A stretch of 28,121 nt of DNA from a virus. Position 1 is the stretch's first letter. Each line of letters opens with the position of its first letter. The notes under the pieces are model-generated. The model did not search any database. It had not been told where the DNA came from and worked only from the letters and a program-made list of their open reading frames with translations. The stretch is from positions 1-28,121 of the IMG/VR virus record IMGVR_UViG_3300029309_000273; one strand, given 5' to 3'. A program made the position numbers and the translations under genes. This document shows, in pieces, positions 13,177-21,335 of this stretch.

Positions 13177-14871
13177 TTAATCTTGTGGTACTCTAATGCC
13201 AGATGGGGCATCAGCTCTTATAGGTGCTATCGCTTTTATTAAATTTTCTACAGCAGATTCTGCTTGCTCTTCTTCAGGCTTAGTTTCAAAACTAGCTAAT
13301 ATGCTACGACTAATCTCGTCTATCTTTTCTACATCATCAGACTGTTTTATAAGCCTAGCACCACCTTTTGCTCTAACCCATCTTTGATTTAATGGATTGT
13401 CTTTTATAAGTTTAGTTAATCTTTTTATTTGCTCTGCATAAGACTTAGTTTTAGGCATTGCCTTCAAAGCTGTTTGTGCATCTTTTATAGTCTGATCTCT
13501 GTCTGCAAGTTTACTATTTTCAGCCGCAATAGCTACATCAATGTTACCGCCATAGTAAAACTGAGTATCTTTTGGGTTTTGCATACCACCAACAGTTGCC
13601 CTTTGTTCAGCACCTGATTTAGATATAGCTTCTTCAGCTTGATCAGTAACTCTTTCAAAATATTCTGGAGTAAAATCTTGTTTAGGTGGTAGTTTAAATG
13701 CTTTAGCACCGGGATCTATACCAAATCCAGTCTCTCCTGTTTGTTCTCTTTCTTGACCTGCAACACTAAGTCTTTCTCTTAGCCCAGCAAATATACCAGA
13801 TGGAGGCTTAGGAGTTCCTATATCAGTTTCTTTTAATTGCTCAAAAGCGTTTAATTTTTCTTGTGCTTTTTTATATTCATCTGAATCAGGTGTAGCAAAT
13901 GCTACAGTGTATAAAGCATCATATTGTTCCTCTTGATTTAAAGCAGAGGCAGGACTATCAGGTAATTTATTATTTAATATTTGATCAGATGTCATAGCAC
14001 CTTGACTATCTAAGTTGCCAACACCAGTGTCTTGATCGCCATACATAACTGGCACTTCTTGACCCGGTAAATTAATTTCTTGAGTTGGTTGATTTATCTT
14101 ATATTTATTATCTAATTCTGCAATCAAACCTTTAAATCTATCAACATCTTGAGTAAAACTTCTTATTTTATCAGTAGGATTAATACCACTTTCAGATAAA
14201 GTTTTTAACAAACCTGAACTATCTTCAAAACTTCTACCTCTAATATCAACACCTAACTCTGCATAAGCTTTTACTAATGCGTTCTCAGATTGTAAATATA
14301 ACTTATTATAATTTTCATATTTAGTTTTATCAGATTGACTCATTGTTCTCATGCCAGTTCTTCTTTGAGTGTCAAATCTTTTTTTAGCATTTACCAATGT
14401 GTCGTAGCCAAACTTATCTCTCTCTGATAACATTTCAATATCTTGGGGGCTAATGTCTTTTGCTATTTTATCATAGTCAAAATAAGTTGCTTCCGCATCT
14501 AAGTTTTGAACTTGATTTATTTTATCTCTTAAACTAGATAAGGTATTGTTTTGATCATCTATCATAGAAGCAAATGACATTGAATCATCTTCATAGCCAT
14601 ATTGATCTGCAACTTTTTTCATATTTGCATAATCAAACTTACCTAACCTAGATAATATTCTTTCGTAGTCAGCTCTATTATCTCTCTCTTGTTGTCTTTT
14701 TACAGAGTCTTCATATCTCTTATCAGCAAGATTTTGTCTCTGTATTTGTAATTGATTTTGTTGATATTGATTAAAATAATCTGGTAAAGCATCAAGAAAG
14801 TCAGCTAAGGGATTATCATAACTACCCGGAGCTAATGATTGTCTTCTACTAAATATACTTCTTCTAGACAT
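13177..14871 (-). CDS. Coiled-coil virion-associated protein
   Basis: The 564-residue protein starts MSRRSIFSRRQSLAPGSYDN, then has a Gln/Arg/Asp-rich coiled-coil region (QQNQLQIQRQNLADKRYEDS and onward to about residue 130) and lower-complexity Pro/Gly-rich linkers. The start at 14871 is chosen because the preceding gene's stop shares a base with it (TAATG); a TTG at 14892 would add seven residues. It sits between a glycine-rich virion protein and the polyvalent protein, so it is probably an internal or tail-associated structural component. No named family is recognised. Confidence 0.6.
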   Translation of the reverse strand: MSRRSIFSRRQSLAPGSYDNPLADFLDALPDYFNQYQQNQLQIQRQNLADKRYEDSVKRQQERDNRADYERILSRLGKFDYANMKKVADQYGYEDDSMSFASMIDDQNNTLSSLRDKINQVQNLDAEATYFDYDKIAKDISPQDIEMLSERDKFGYDTLVNAKKRFDTQRRTGMRTMSQSDKTKYENYNKLYLQSENALVKAYAELGVDIRGRSFEDSSGLLKTLSESGINPTDKIRSFTQDVDRFKGLIAELDNKYKINQPTQEINLPGQEVPVMYGDQDTGVGNLDSQGAMTSDQILNNKLPDSPASALNQEEQYDALYTVAFATPDSDEYKKAQEKLNAFEQLKETDIGTPKPPSGIFAGLRERLSVAGQEREQTGETGFGIDPGAKAFKLPPKQDFTPEYFERVTDQAEEAISKSGAEQRATVGGMQNPKDTQFYYGGNIDVAIAAENSKLADRDQTIKDAQTALKAMPKTKSYAEQIKRLTKLIKDNPLNQRWVRAKGGARLIKQSDDVEKIDEISRSILASFETKPEEEQAESAVENLIKAIAPIRADAPSGIRVPQD

Positions 14872-16082
14872 TATCCTTGCACCAATAGCCAAACTGGATT
14901 ACTAGCAGGAGGAGGATTTAAAACAACCTGCCATTGACCTCCAAATGAATCAGTATGAGTAGTACCAACTGATGGATTACTGCCACCAGTCCAACCACTA
15001 GGAGGATTACCCAATGGTTGACTTACTGAATTTTCAACATCAACACCAGAAGTAAAGTCATCAGGGTTTGTACCCGGATTTTCTCCAAACTCTGCTCCTC
15101 CAGCTACAAGATCAGCCATAGTTCCTAATGTCTGAGATTCAAAATCTCTTTGTGCTTGTTCAGCAGTATCGCCAATTAGATCTTCACCTTTACCTATAGC
15201 TGATGTAGCGGCTCTTTGTCTTGAACCAAAGCCTCCACCTACACTAGAAAGACCCATACCACCTGTCATAGATAATAAACCTTGTTCGGTTTTTTCTTTT
15301 GCTCTTTCTATAGAGCCCGGATCAAATTGTTGGAAAAGACCAAGTTGCTGTTCTGTTGGTTCAAAGCCAGCTTCTTGCAATACTCTTTTTGCTGTAAAAC
15401 CACCATCTTGAAAATTTTGAACTATAGGTTGATTATACCCTATTAAAGAAGATCCACCTGCAAAAGGCATAGATCTAGGATCATAAGAAGAAGTAGACAA
15501 GGAAAGTCTAGGAGAAAAACTATCTTTTAATAAAGAATCCATTAAGGAAGTATCAGCAACAGGGGCAACAGTAGGAGCTATGCCAGTAGATATACCAAGA
15601 CCACTTTGAAGGTCTTTCCCTGCTTTCTCAAAAAATCCACCACCGGGACTTAGATAAGTTTTTAAGGCTGTTTGAGCACCAGATAATAAAGCTCTTTCTG
15701 TCATACCTTTTGTATAATCACTACTAGCTCTTTGAATATCTCTAAAAGATTGCTGATCAAATACAGTTCCAGAACTATCATATCTTTTAGTTCTTCCAGC
15801 ACCTAAACCTTCACCTACTCTCCTACCTAAACCAGCACCAAGCCCAGCTCCTATTGCCGTTCCAACTCCGGGAATAATTGAACCTAAAATTCCACCAGCA
15901 AGACTACCAATACTACCAAATAAGCCACCTCTTTTTTGTCTTTCAGCTTCTGACCTTGCTTGCTGTTCTAATTTCTTTCTATCTGATTGCATTTGTAAGG
16001 CTCTAGCAAGAGCAGTACCACCAGCAGTACTAGTTAAACCACCAGTCTGCATCATGTTAAATAAATTATTTGGATTGTTCAT
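14871..16082 (-). CDS. Virion protein with glycine-rich membrane-active segment
   Basis: The 403-residue protein has a Gly-zipper-like hydrophobic stretch at residues 52-96 (GGLFGSIGSLAGGILGSIIP followed by repeated G-A-G-L-G units). Segments of this type insert in or cross membranes in phage ejection and tail-tip proteins. The rest is polar and repeat-poor, with Pro/Gly/Asn-rich end sequences. AAAGGA lies well placed before the ATG. The 53 bases upstream (16083-16135) contain no gene. Position among tail and ejection-like genes supports a role in DNA delivery, which is inference. Confidence 0.6.
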   Translation of the reverse strand: MNNPNNLFNMMQTGGLTSTAGGTALARALQMQSDRKKLEQQARSEAERQKRGGLFGSIGSLAGGILGSIIPGVGTAIGAGLGAGLGRRVGEGLGAGRTKRYDSSGTVFDQQSFRDIQRASSDYTKGMTERALLSGAQTALKTYLSPGGGFFEKAGKDLQSGLGISTGIAPTVAPVADTSLMDSLLKDSFSPRLSLSTSSYDPRSMPFAGGSSLIGYNQPIVQNFQDGGFTAKRVLQEAGFEPTEQQLGLFQQFDPGSIERAKEKTEQGLLSMTGGMGLSSVGGGFGSRQRAATSAIGKGEDLIGDTAEQAQRDFESQTLGTMADLVAGGAEFGENPGTNPDDFTSGVDVENSVSQPLGNPPSGWTGGSNPSVGTTHTDSFGGQWQVVLNPPPASNPVWLLVQG

Positions 16083-16135
16083 GGTAAAAGTCCTTTGAAT
16101 TTAATAATAAATATGTTATAACGCACATACTATTG

Positions 16136-16489
16136 TTACCCAGCACTAACTTTTAACGTTCCAGAATCGTTCCATAATTGACCAGCATTAGTTGGATCAC
16201 TTGTAGGTAAATTACTTAGTTTTACAGTACCGCCACTAACATCTAATGTACCTTTTACATTTAAATTACCACCTACAGATAAATTTTTATTTACCCTATA
16301 ACTATTATCTGTATCCATAAAAGATACCCATAGCCTGCCTTGCTCTTTTCTATATCTTTCTAATCTATTAGACTTAGATATGTATATAACTTCTTGACCT
16401 TCTCTAAGTGAGTTAACAGATGGTTGTGATCTTACTACCTGTATCTTGTCTTGTTTAGAATTTTGTGTTCTTCTTGTTTCTCTAATCAT
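16136..16489 (-). CDS. Small fibre-like structural protein with beta-repeat
   Basis: The 117-residue protein has a basic N-terminal region (MIRETRRTQNSKQDKIQVVR), a central beta segment (EGQEVIYISKSNRLERYRKE) and, at residues 66-92, a short-period repeat (NKNLSVGGNLNVKGTLDVSG) of the kind that forms beta-helices in tail fibres and spikes. The end (DPTNAGQLWNDSGTLKVSAG) is typical of phage fibre tips in marine viruses. It is coupled to the preceding 825-residue gene by TAATG. A minor tail appendage is likely. Confidence 0.6.
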   Translation of the reverse strand: MIRETRRTQNSKQDKIQVVRSQPSVNSLREGQEVIYISKSNRLERYRKEQGRLWVSFMDTDNSYRVNKNLSVGGNLNVKGTLDVSGGTVKLSNLPTSDPTNAGQLWNDSGTLKVSAG

Positions 16490-18966
16490 TATCCAGATCT
16501 TTTGTATATTTCTCTGTACTCAATAGTTATATCATTTATTTGAACTATAGTTGCACTACTAATTACCATCTTAACAGAAACTTTATTACAAATAACTGGA
16601 GAAGATGGAGTTAATTTTACTGTATTGTAAGTACCGTCTGAGTTTTGTGGTATAGCCCCTGATAAACTATGAGACGTTCCATCGTCTTCAACAAGTGTAA
16701 AAGTACCATCTATCTGATCGTCTTCTTCTTGATAAGTTAAATATACAGCGTATATCTTTTTTACTCTAGCAGGATTTCCAAAATCAAAATCTTTTGTTTG
16801 AAAAGAAACATTACTTGCTAATTGAAAACTCCTATGTAATTTATAAAACCTAGTAGAAGAGCCAGCATCAGTACCCACTAAAGCATTAGTACTATCTGAA
16901 AAATTAGTATGTACTACATTAGTAATACCATCATGTGTAAAATCTTTTAAGAATGTAAAGTTACCCTTCTTTAAATCGCATACATAAGCATCACCGTCAC
17001 TAGCACAATTCTTAATTACATATACTAAGCTAGTAGCTTCATCGTATATTATCATAGAATTTATTGTTACAAAGTTATACCAAGTGTCATCATCTATTTT
17101 ATTTTCAGATAGATCTCTTATCTGTGAGCCATCATAGAAATACAATCCTTGTTTATTTACCCATATTATACCATACTGAGTTTTAGCAACTGCACCATGA
17201 AACTCTACACCCATATAATTCTTACTATCTTCTAAAAACCAGTTAGTATCACTAGGACTAGATATATTTATAATATCCAAACTATACTGCTTATATGCTA
17301 GTATTCTATCTGCAAATGATTCTATAGCTGTATAATAATCAGCATCTCCTTTAGCCGCTTCTATAAAATTAAACGATGGAAATGTGTCAAATCTATTTGG
17401 CATAGAATACATAATCCTATCAGGATAATTCTTAACAGCGGCTGTAGCTTTAGTTGAACCAGAACCTTCATCTTTCATCGTTATATTAGATATAAACACT
17501 CTATTATTAGACACAGTAGAATCTTTCCAAAATTCACCTTCATCACCCAAAGCGTTACTAAATATACTAGATGGATATCCATTTATAGTTTCATAAGTAA
17601 TAAAATTTAAATCTTTAACAATAAAATTATTTGAAGCTGAAGCATCGTCAGGGCAATTATAATCAACTGAAGTACCAGTATCTAGATGCCAAGTTGAGTA
17701 CTCATCTGACAGATTTGTCCTACATCCTTTGGTTAAATTAATATCTACAAGTAATAAATATTCAGAATCAGAATCTTTTTCTTTTATATATATTCTACCA
17801 CCAGATATTCTAGGATCATAAGGAGATTTAGCACCTACATTTATAGAAAAACATTTAAAATCGTCAGCATCAGCCACATTAACTTCAGTACTATATTCAG
17901 TCAATAAACTTTCTTGATTATCATCATAAATAAAACTTTGTGCAAATACATAATCCCCAGACCTAATTAATCCTTCTTTACTAGTGTCTGTAGATATATT
18001 AAAATCAAATCCATTACCAGCAGTTGGATATGTAGATACAGCAGGTGTAGTACCACCATCTACACAATCTCCATCAGTAGGTTTAGCTAAATCATTATCT
18101 TTAGCATGATAACCCATATATATATCATTGCTAAAATGTTTTCTGTCTATCCATCCATACCATTGAACTTTACTAAAATTTTTATCAGTAGTATCAAAAC
18201 ACCTAATTGAATCTTCTATTTTATGGTATAATACTTTAGAATTTACACCAGTAACAGATGAGCGAAGTGTAATGCTATCTTCTTCCCAATTCGTACCTGC
18301 TGTATTTGTAGAATACACATCTATCTTATGTTCATCAGGATGTGCTAAAAGCAGTATTTTATCACCGCTTGAAAATCCAGTAATAGTAGCATGCCAAAAA
18401 TCTTGTGGTGGTGTTTCTATAGTAATCGGTATAGCCCTATCTAAAATTAAATTTTTTGAATCAGTCTGTCCAACACCTACTACATTATATATTCCCTGAC
18501 CACTAGCAAGTAGTCCATTTGCCGCAAAGCTATTTGCTGTCAACAGTATTTTAGTACCAACTGGATAAGAACCTATTAGATTTTGAACAGTACCACTAAC
18601 CTTATATTCAAGCTCAGTCCTGACACTATTAACAAGCCTACCTATAAAACCTGTAGCCGAGCCTTCGTTATTATCATCACCAGATTTACCACTTTCCTGA
18701 GCTGTTACAACACCATCACGAACAAAGTCTGTCTCAAAATATCCTAGTCCGTAACCAGCTTCTATATGATCTATATGTGATGTATCATAAGCAGATAATA
18801 AATTATTAGTGTTATTCTTCATACTAAATGCACCACCAATCGCACCTTGTTTAGTAAAGGTTAGATTAGATACATCTGCAACTTCATTATCTGCTATGTC
18901 GGCAGGGTCTTTTAGATTATTCAGCCCCCCTGAAAAATCTTTTATTTGATATAATCTCTTTGGCAC
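16489..18966 (-). CDS. Tail/stabilisation protein, beta-propeller-like
   Basis: The 825-residue protein begins MPKRLYQIKDFSGGLNNLKD. The I-x-D-F-S-G-G-L-N opening followed by D-P-A-D-I-x-D-N-E is typical of phage tail-nozzle or stabilisation proteins that close short tails, as in the T7 gp12-type group (recalled, not searched). Long beta-rich stretches follow, with propeller-like units such as FADRILAYKQYSLDIINISS and YGIIWVNKQGLYFYDGSQIR. The C-terminus has a jelly-roll-like segment. The start codon is GTG at 18966. The large size and position next to connector and appendage genes support a tail role. Confidence 0.65.
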   Translation of the reverse strand: MPKRLYQIKDFSGGLNNLKDPADIADNEVADVSNLTFTKQGAIGGAFSMKNNTNNLLSAYDTSHIDHIEAGYGLGYFETDFVRDGVVTAQESGKSGDDNNEGSATGFIGRLVNSVRTELEYKVSGTVQNLIGSYPVGTKILLTANSFAANGLLASGQGIYNVVGVGQTDSKNLILDRAIPITIETPPQDFWHATITGFSSGDKILLLAHPDEHKIDVYSTNTAGTNWEEDSITLRSSVTGVNSKVLYHKIEDSIRCFDTTDKNFSKVQWYGWIDRKHFSNDIYMGYHAKDNDLAKPTDGDCVDGGTTPAVSTYPTAGNGFDFNISTDTSKEGLIRSGDYVFAQSFIYDDNQESLLTEYSTEVNVADADDFKCFSINVGAKSPYDPRISGGRIYIKEKDSDSEYLLLVDINLTKGCRTNLSDEYSTWHLDTGTSVDYNCPDDASASNNFIVKDLNFITYETINGYPSSIFSNALGDEGEFWKDSTVSNNRVFISNITMKDEGSGSTKATAAVKNYPDRIMYSMPNRFDTFPSFNFIEAAKGDADYYTAIESFADRILAYKQYSLDIINISSPSDTNWFLEDSKNYMGVEFHGAVAKTQYGIIWVNKQGLYFYDGSQIRDLSENKIDDDTWYNFVTINSMIIYDEATSLVYVIKNCASDGDAYVCDLKKGNFTFLKDFTHDGITNVVHTNFSDSTNALVGTDAGSSTRFYKLHRSFQLASNVSFQTKDFDFGNPARVKKIYAVYLTYQEEDDQIDGTFTLVEDDGTSHSLSGAIPQNSDGTYNTVKLTPSSPVICNKVSVKMVISSATIVQINDITIEYREIYKRSG

Positions 18967-18969
18967 TGA

Positions 18970-19203
18970 TTACTTTTTTATCAATCCTTCTATAACATCA
19001 GTAACAAGATCAACACACTTCTCAAAGAATATCTGTTCTTTCTCTTCACTAACAAAAGGGATATCAATTTTTTTATTTATTTTAGTAGCAAGTTTTTCTT
19101 TAAAGTCATCAGACTGCACATGCTCAACCATACCATCTGCATACTTTTCTACAATTTGATCTTTAGCCTTATCTATAATTTCTGCTAATATTATTTTACT
19201 CAT
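18970..19203 (-). CDS. Hypothetical helical protein, 77 aa
   Basis: A charged, helical protein (MSKIILAEIIDKAKDQIVEK...) with a Pro-Phe turn in the middle and no membrane span. It is coupled by TAATG to the membrane protein gene before it and ends three bases before the start of the tail gene. The acid/base alternation suggests a coiled coil. Function unknown; it may partner the upstream membrane protein. Confidence 0.7.
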   Translation of the reverse strand: MSKIILAEIIDKAKDQIVEKYADGMVEHVQSDDFKEKLATKINKKIDIPFVSEEKEQIFFEKCVDLVTDVIEGLIKK

Positions 19204-19418
19204 TATTTTTTCTCCTTTAGTATTTCTTTTATTTCTGCGATGTCTTCCATCATTACATCTAACTTATATGTTATTAATTCTTTATCTGCCTTTTTATCTA
19301 GCTGACTCTTTAATGCATTTATATCATATTTCATAAAACCAAAAGCTAATGTCACTGCACATACCATTGTTAGTATTGTAACAATATTTTCAATAGATAT
19401 ATTTGTGTTCAATTTCAC
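19203..19418 (-). CDS. Membrane-anchored coiled-coil protein, 71 aa
   Basis: A GTG start at 19418 overlaps the preceding stop (GTGA). Residues 11-29 form one hydrophobic span (NIVTILTMVCAVTLAFGFM), and the rest is a charged helix likely to coil (KSQLDKKADKELITYKLDVM). This layout is shared by several small phage lysis or lysis-control proteins and by membrane anchors. I cannot tell which. It is one of three or four such proteins between 19203 and 21335. Confidence 0.7.
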   Translation of the reverse strand: MKLNTNISIENIVTILTMVCAVTLAFGFMKYDINALKSQLDKKADKELITYKLDVMMEDIAEIKEILKEKK

Positions 19419-19813
19419 GCTCTTCTTACTTTTCTAGCTACCTTTTTACTGTATTTAGCTCTTTGCTTACCCTTGGCAGAAGCTTGTCTTTTCTTCCTAT
19501 TGGTAGCCGCACGCTCTGAGGCACTGAGACTTTTCCTAACTGATTCAGGTAAATAACGACCTCTCTTAGCTCTTGGTTTTTTTTCATCTCCCTTGCTGAC
19601 ATAATCCCATTTCTGTTTTGACCATTTAGATAATCTATTACTAGATGATTTAGCACCTTTGTACCCACCACCTCTTTTTTTATAACGCTTTGTAGCAATT
19701 TGAGCTTTACGAGCACTCCACTGCCCCGGTCTTCCTCCAGAGCTACCAGCTTTTACAGAAGCTACAATGCTCTTCCACATTTTCTCGTTAGTCTTTTTTG
19801 CTGTCTTAGCCAT
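19415..19813 (-). CDS. Basic DUF5872-like protein
   Basis: The 132-residue protein is very basic. Residues 26-53 read GGRPGQWSARKAQIATKRYK and then G-G-G-Y-K-G. Later come LSKWSKQKWD and RYLPESVRKSLSASERAATN. This order matches my recollection of the DUF5872 family found in phages and large DNA viruses, whose role is not established. The high Lys/Arg content and tryptophans suggest contact with nucleic acid. It starts at a TAATG overlap with a 40-residue basic gene. Confidence 0.7.
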   Translation of the reverse strand: MAKTAKKTNEKMWKSIVASVKAGSSGGRPGQWSARKAQIATKRYKKRGGGYKGAKSSSNRLSKWSKQKWDYVSKGDEKKPRAKRGRYLPESVRKSLSASERAATNRKKRQASAKGKQRAKYSKKVARKVRRA

Positions 19814-19935
19814 TACTTCTTTATCTTTTTTACTTTACCGTTTTTTGTTCTAGCAAACTTATGCGTTTTAGTTTCTCTTATTAGTGTGCCGTAGTGTTTT
19901 TTACCACCCCACATCCAACTAACTTTCCTAGCCAT
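19813..19935 (-). CDS. Very small basic protein, 40 aa
   Basis: This frame fills the gap between two genes exactly: its ATG shares a base with the preceding stop (TAATG, 19933-19937), and its stop shares a base with the next ATG (19811-19815). The product starts MARKVSWMWGGKKHYGTLIR and has 14 Lys/Arg against a single acidic residue. The tight coupling and the composition like its neighbours make it a confident call despite the length. Function unknown; nucleic-acid binding is a reasonable guess. Confidence 0.75.
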   Translation of the reverse strand: MARKVSWMWGGKKHYGTLIRETKTHKFARTKNGKVKKIKK

Positions 19936-20189
19936 TACTTTCCAACTTTTTTCTGAGCCATTTTATGAGACTGACCAAAAGTTTTACCTTTTTTCATGGC
20001 TGTAGCCATAGCTCTAATATGTTTAGCTGTATGATGTTGCGAATGCCTTTTCATAGCATTTGCTTGTCTAGCTGTTAGACCAGCCATTGAAACACCTTTA
20101 ACTGATTTAGGTGCTTTTGAACTCATTGCTTTTGATTTCATTGGTGGTCTACCTTTTTTTGAACCGTATGTTCCTTTTCCTCTTGGCAT
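19935..20189 (-). CDS. Very basic protein lacking acidic residues, 84 aa
   Basis: The protein contains no Asp or Glu at all, with 17 Lys and 5 Arg and several His residues. It begins MPRGKGTYGSKKGRPPMKSK, has a central helix (GLTARQANAMKRHSQHHTAK) and ends in a lysine-rich tail. I recall similar MPRGKGTYGxKxGRP proteins in marine phage genomes, without a known role. Histone-like or DNA-condensing activity in the virion is a hypothesis. AAAAAGGAG precedes the ATG. Confidence 0.75.
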   Translation of the reverse strand: MPRGKGTYGSKKGRPPMKSKAMSSKAPKSVKGVSMAGLTARQANAMKRHSQHHTAKHIRAMATAMKKGKTFGQSHKMAQKKVGK

Positions 20190-20208
20190 AATATACTCCT
20201 TTTTTATT

Positions 20209-20499
20209 TTACCATTTTACTCTGTTTGCCCAGTAAGCCGCACTCATTTTACCTTTAGCAATATTTTTAGCATGTCTAGCCTTAAATGACTTTCTTTTCA
20301 TTTTCATTCTTTTAGACTCACCTGCTTTTGGCTTTCCTGCTGTGCTAGCTCCTTGCTGACCAAAACGTATTGTTTTTACTTTGTCCCCTACTTTGGCTAC
20401 AACTATATGAGATTTTTTAGGATGATTTGGAGTTCGCTTTGGTTTATTAAAAGCTGACACTCCTGCTCTAGCTAATCTTGGATCTTTCTTTTTTGGCAT
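20209..20499 (-). CDS. Very basic protein, 96 aa
   Basis: The product starts MPKKKDPRLARAGVSAFNKP and carries about 29 Lys/Arg against 3 acidic residues. A short beta segment (SHIVVAKVGDKVKTIRFGQQ) suggests a small folded core, followed by a basic helix (KRMKMKRKSFKARHAKNIAK) and a conserved-looking AAYWANRVKW end. The family is common, by memory, in marine phages and uncharacterised. It is the first gene of the basic cluster, and a TAGGAG-type site precedes it. Confidence 0.75.
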   Translation of the reverse strand: MPKKKDPRLARAGVSAFNKPKRTPNHPKKSHIVVAKVGDKVKTIRFGQQGASTAGKPKAGESKRMKMKRKSFKARHAKNIAKGKMSAAYWANRVKW

Positions 20500-20507
20500 A
20501 TTATCTC

Positions 20508-20825
20508 CTAATGTTTTCCATTTAATCTACTAATAACACCTTTTATTTCCGATATTTGATTATCCAAATCATTAATTTCCTTCGTAATTGAATCAAACTT
20601 TCTGTCCAACTTGTCGTCACTTTGATTCCAACGGCTAATAAGTTTAATAACCATACCCTCCATATTTTCGAGTGTTTCACTTTGACCTCTATTCTCTGTT
20701 TTTAGGTCTGCTAAACTTTCTGCCTGCTCCGACCCTCTTTTGTTCATAGAGAAGACCATATACACTAGCAAAAGCCCTGCGACAGCGATCATACCCCCTT
20801 CTGCGTATACTTCCATGAATTCCAT
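20508..20825 (-). CDS. Membrane-anchored coiled-coil protein, holin-like
   Basis: The 105-residue protein has a hydrophobic span at residues 11-27 after an acidic N-terminus (MEFMEVYAEG), with positive residues just after it (NKRGSE). By the positive-inside rule the C-terminus would be cytoplasmic. A long charged helix follows (residues 33-100, heptad-like). The layout recalls BhlA/UviB-type small holins but is not specific. It is coupled to a short upstream frame by TAATG. A lysis role is a guess from layout and position. Confidence 0.7.
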   Translation of the reverse strand: MEFMEVYAEGGMIAVAGLLLVYMVFSMNKRGSEQAESLADLKTENRGQSETLENMEGMVIKLISRWNQSDDKLDRKFDSITKEINDLDNQISEIKGVISRLNGKH

Positions 20826-20956
20826 TATCTTTTTCTCCGCACTTCACGATTTATAAAATAGTTATGATGAAAGTCTTCTTCAGTTAAGATTACTTTCTTT
20901 TTCTTTTTTTCTTTCCCCAACTTAAAGGGTTTAAATTTAATTCTGTTTCGTACCAT
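20825..20956 (-). CDS. Small basic protein overlapping the preceding gene, 43 aa
   Basis: The frame starts at an ATG inside the 3' end of the 109-residue gene, in another frame, and ends in a TAATG overlap with the 105-residue gene. It accounts for a 64-base gap. The product (MVRNRIKFKPFKLGKEKKKK... DFHHNYFINREVRRKR) is very basic. No good ribosome site lies before the ATG, so it would depend on coupling. The poly-Lys part could be a by-product of the A-rich end of the overlapping gene, so I keep the call tentative. Confidence 0.45.
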   Translation of the reverse strand: MVRNRIKFKPFKLGKEKKKKKVILTEEDFHHNYFINREVRRKR

Positions 20957-21219
20957 TCTAATTGTTCTTGCATTTTACTTATTTTTACTTCTTCTTCTGC
21001 TATATGCTTATTGACAAGTTCTTCAATGTTAGTATCAGCGAGCTCCACTCTTCGCTCAAGTTCTTTAATTCTATTTTCAACTTGTAAGTACGAATAAACA
21101 AGTCCAGCGATAACCACAACTGCTTGAATAAGCCACTTAATATTAATAGATATAATAGCGTTGTCATCGACCATAGCTCCACGATACGACCTTGCCGTTT
21201 TAGGTTTGGCATTACTCAT
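20890..21219 (-). CDS. Membrane-anchored coiled-coil protein, possible i-spanin
   Basis: The 109-residue protein has a basic N-terminus, one hydrophobic span at residues 27-46 (IKWLIQAVVVIAGLVYSYLQ), then a long charged coiled-coil helix to about residue 92 and a basic tail. With the positive N-terminus inside, the coiled coil would face the periplasm, the topology of inner-membrane spanins (Rz type). The gene just upstream encodes a tiny lipobox-bearing protein. Both features fit a spanin pair, but topology alone cannot prove it. The start lies in an ATGA overlap. Confidence 0.65.
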   Translation of the reverse strand: MSNAKPKTARSYRGAMVDDNAIISINIKWLIQAVVVIAGLVYSYLQVENRIKELERRVELADTNIEELVNKHIAEEEVKISKMQEQLEWYETELNLNPLSWGKKKRKRK

Positions 21220-21335
21220 ACCTCATAACCAGCTATACTCCAACCACCATCACAACTTCCAAGGATTACTAGCCCTCCAAGTATAACTATTAAGAATAAT
21301 ATTATACTAAGATAATCTTTCCAATCTTCATTCAA
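21216..21335 (-). CDS. Small membrane protein / candidate lipoprotein, TTG start
   Basis: A 39-residue frame with a TTG start at 21335, overlapping the end of the 142-residue gene, and with an ATGA overlap with the next start. The product has a hydrophobic span (SIILFLIVILGGLVILGSC) and the sequence L-G-S-C at residues 25-28, which fits a lipobox, followed by Asp and an 11-residue tail. The N-terminus lacks the usual positive charge, which weakens a signal-peptide reading. Coupling and the hydrophobic pattern support it as real; function unknown. Confidence 0.5.
   Translation of the reverse strand: MNEDWKDYLSIILFLIVILGGLVILGSCDGGWSIAGYEV

Noticed and set aside
19438-19716. Second - strand frame inside the DUF5872-like gene
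   Set aside because: Fully nested in a better-supported gene, without its own ribosome site or known motif.
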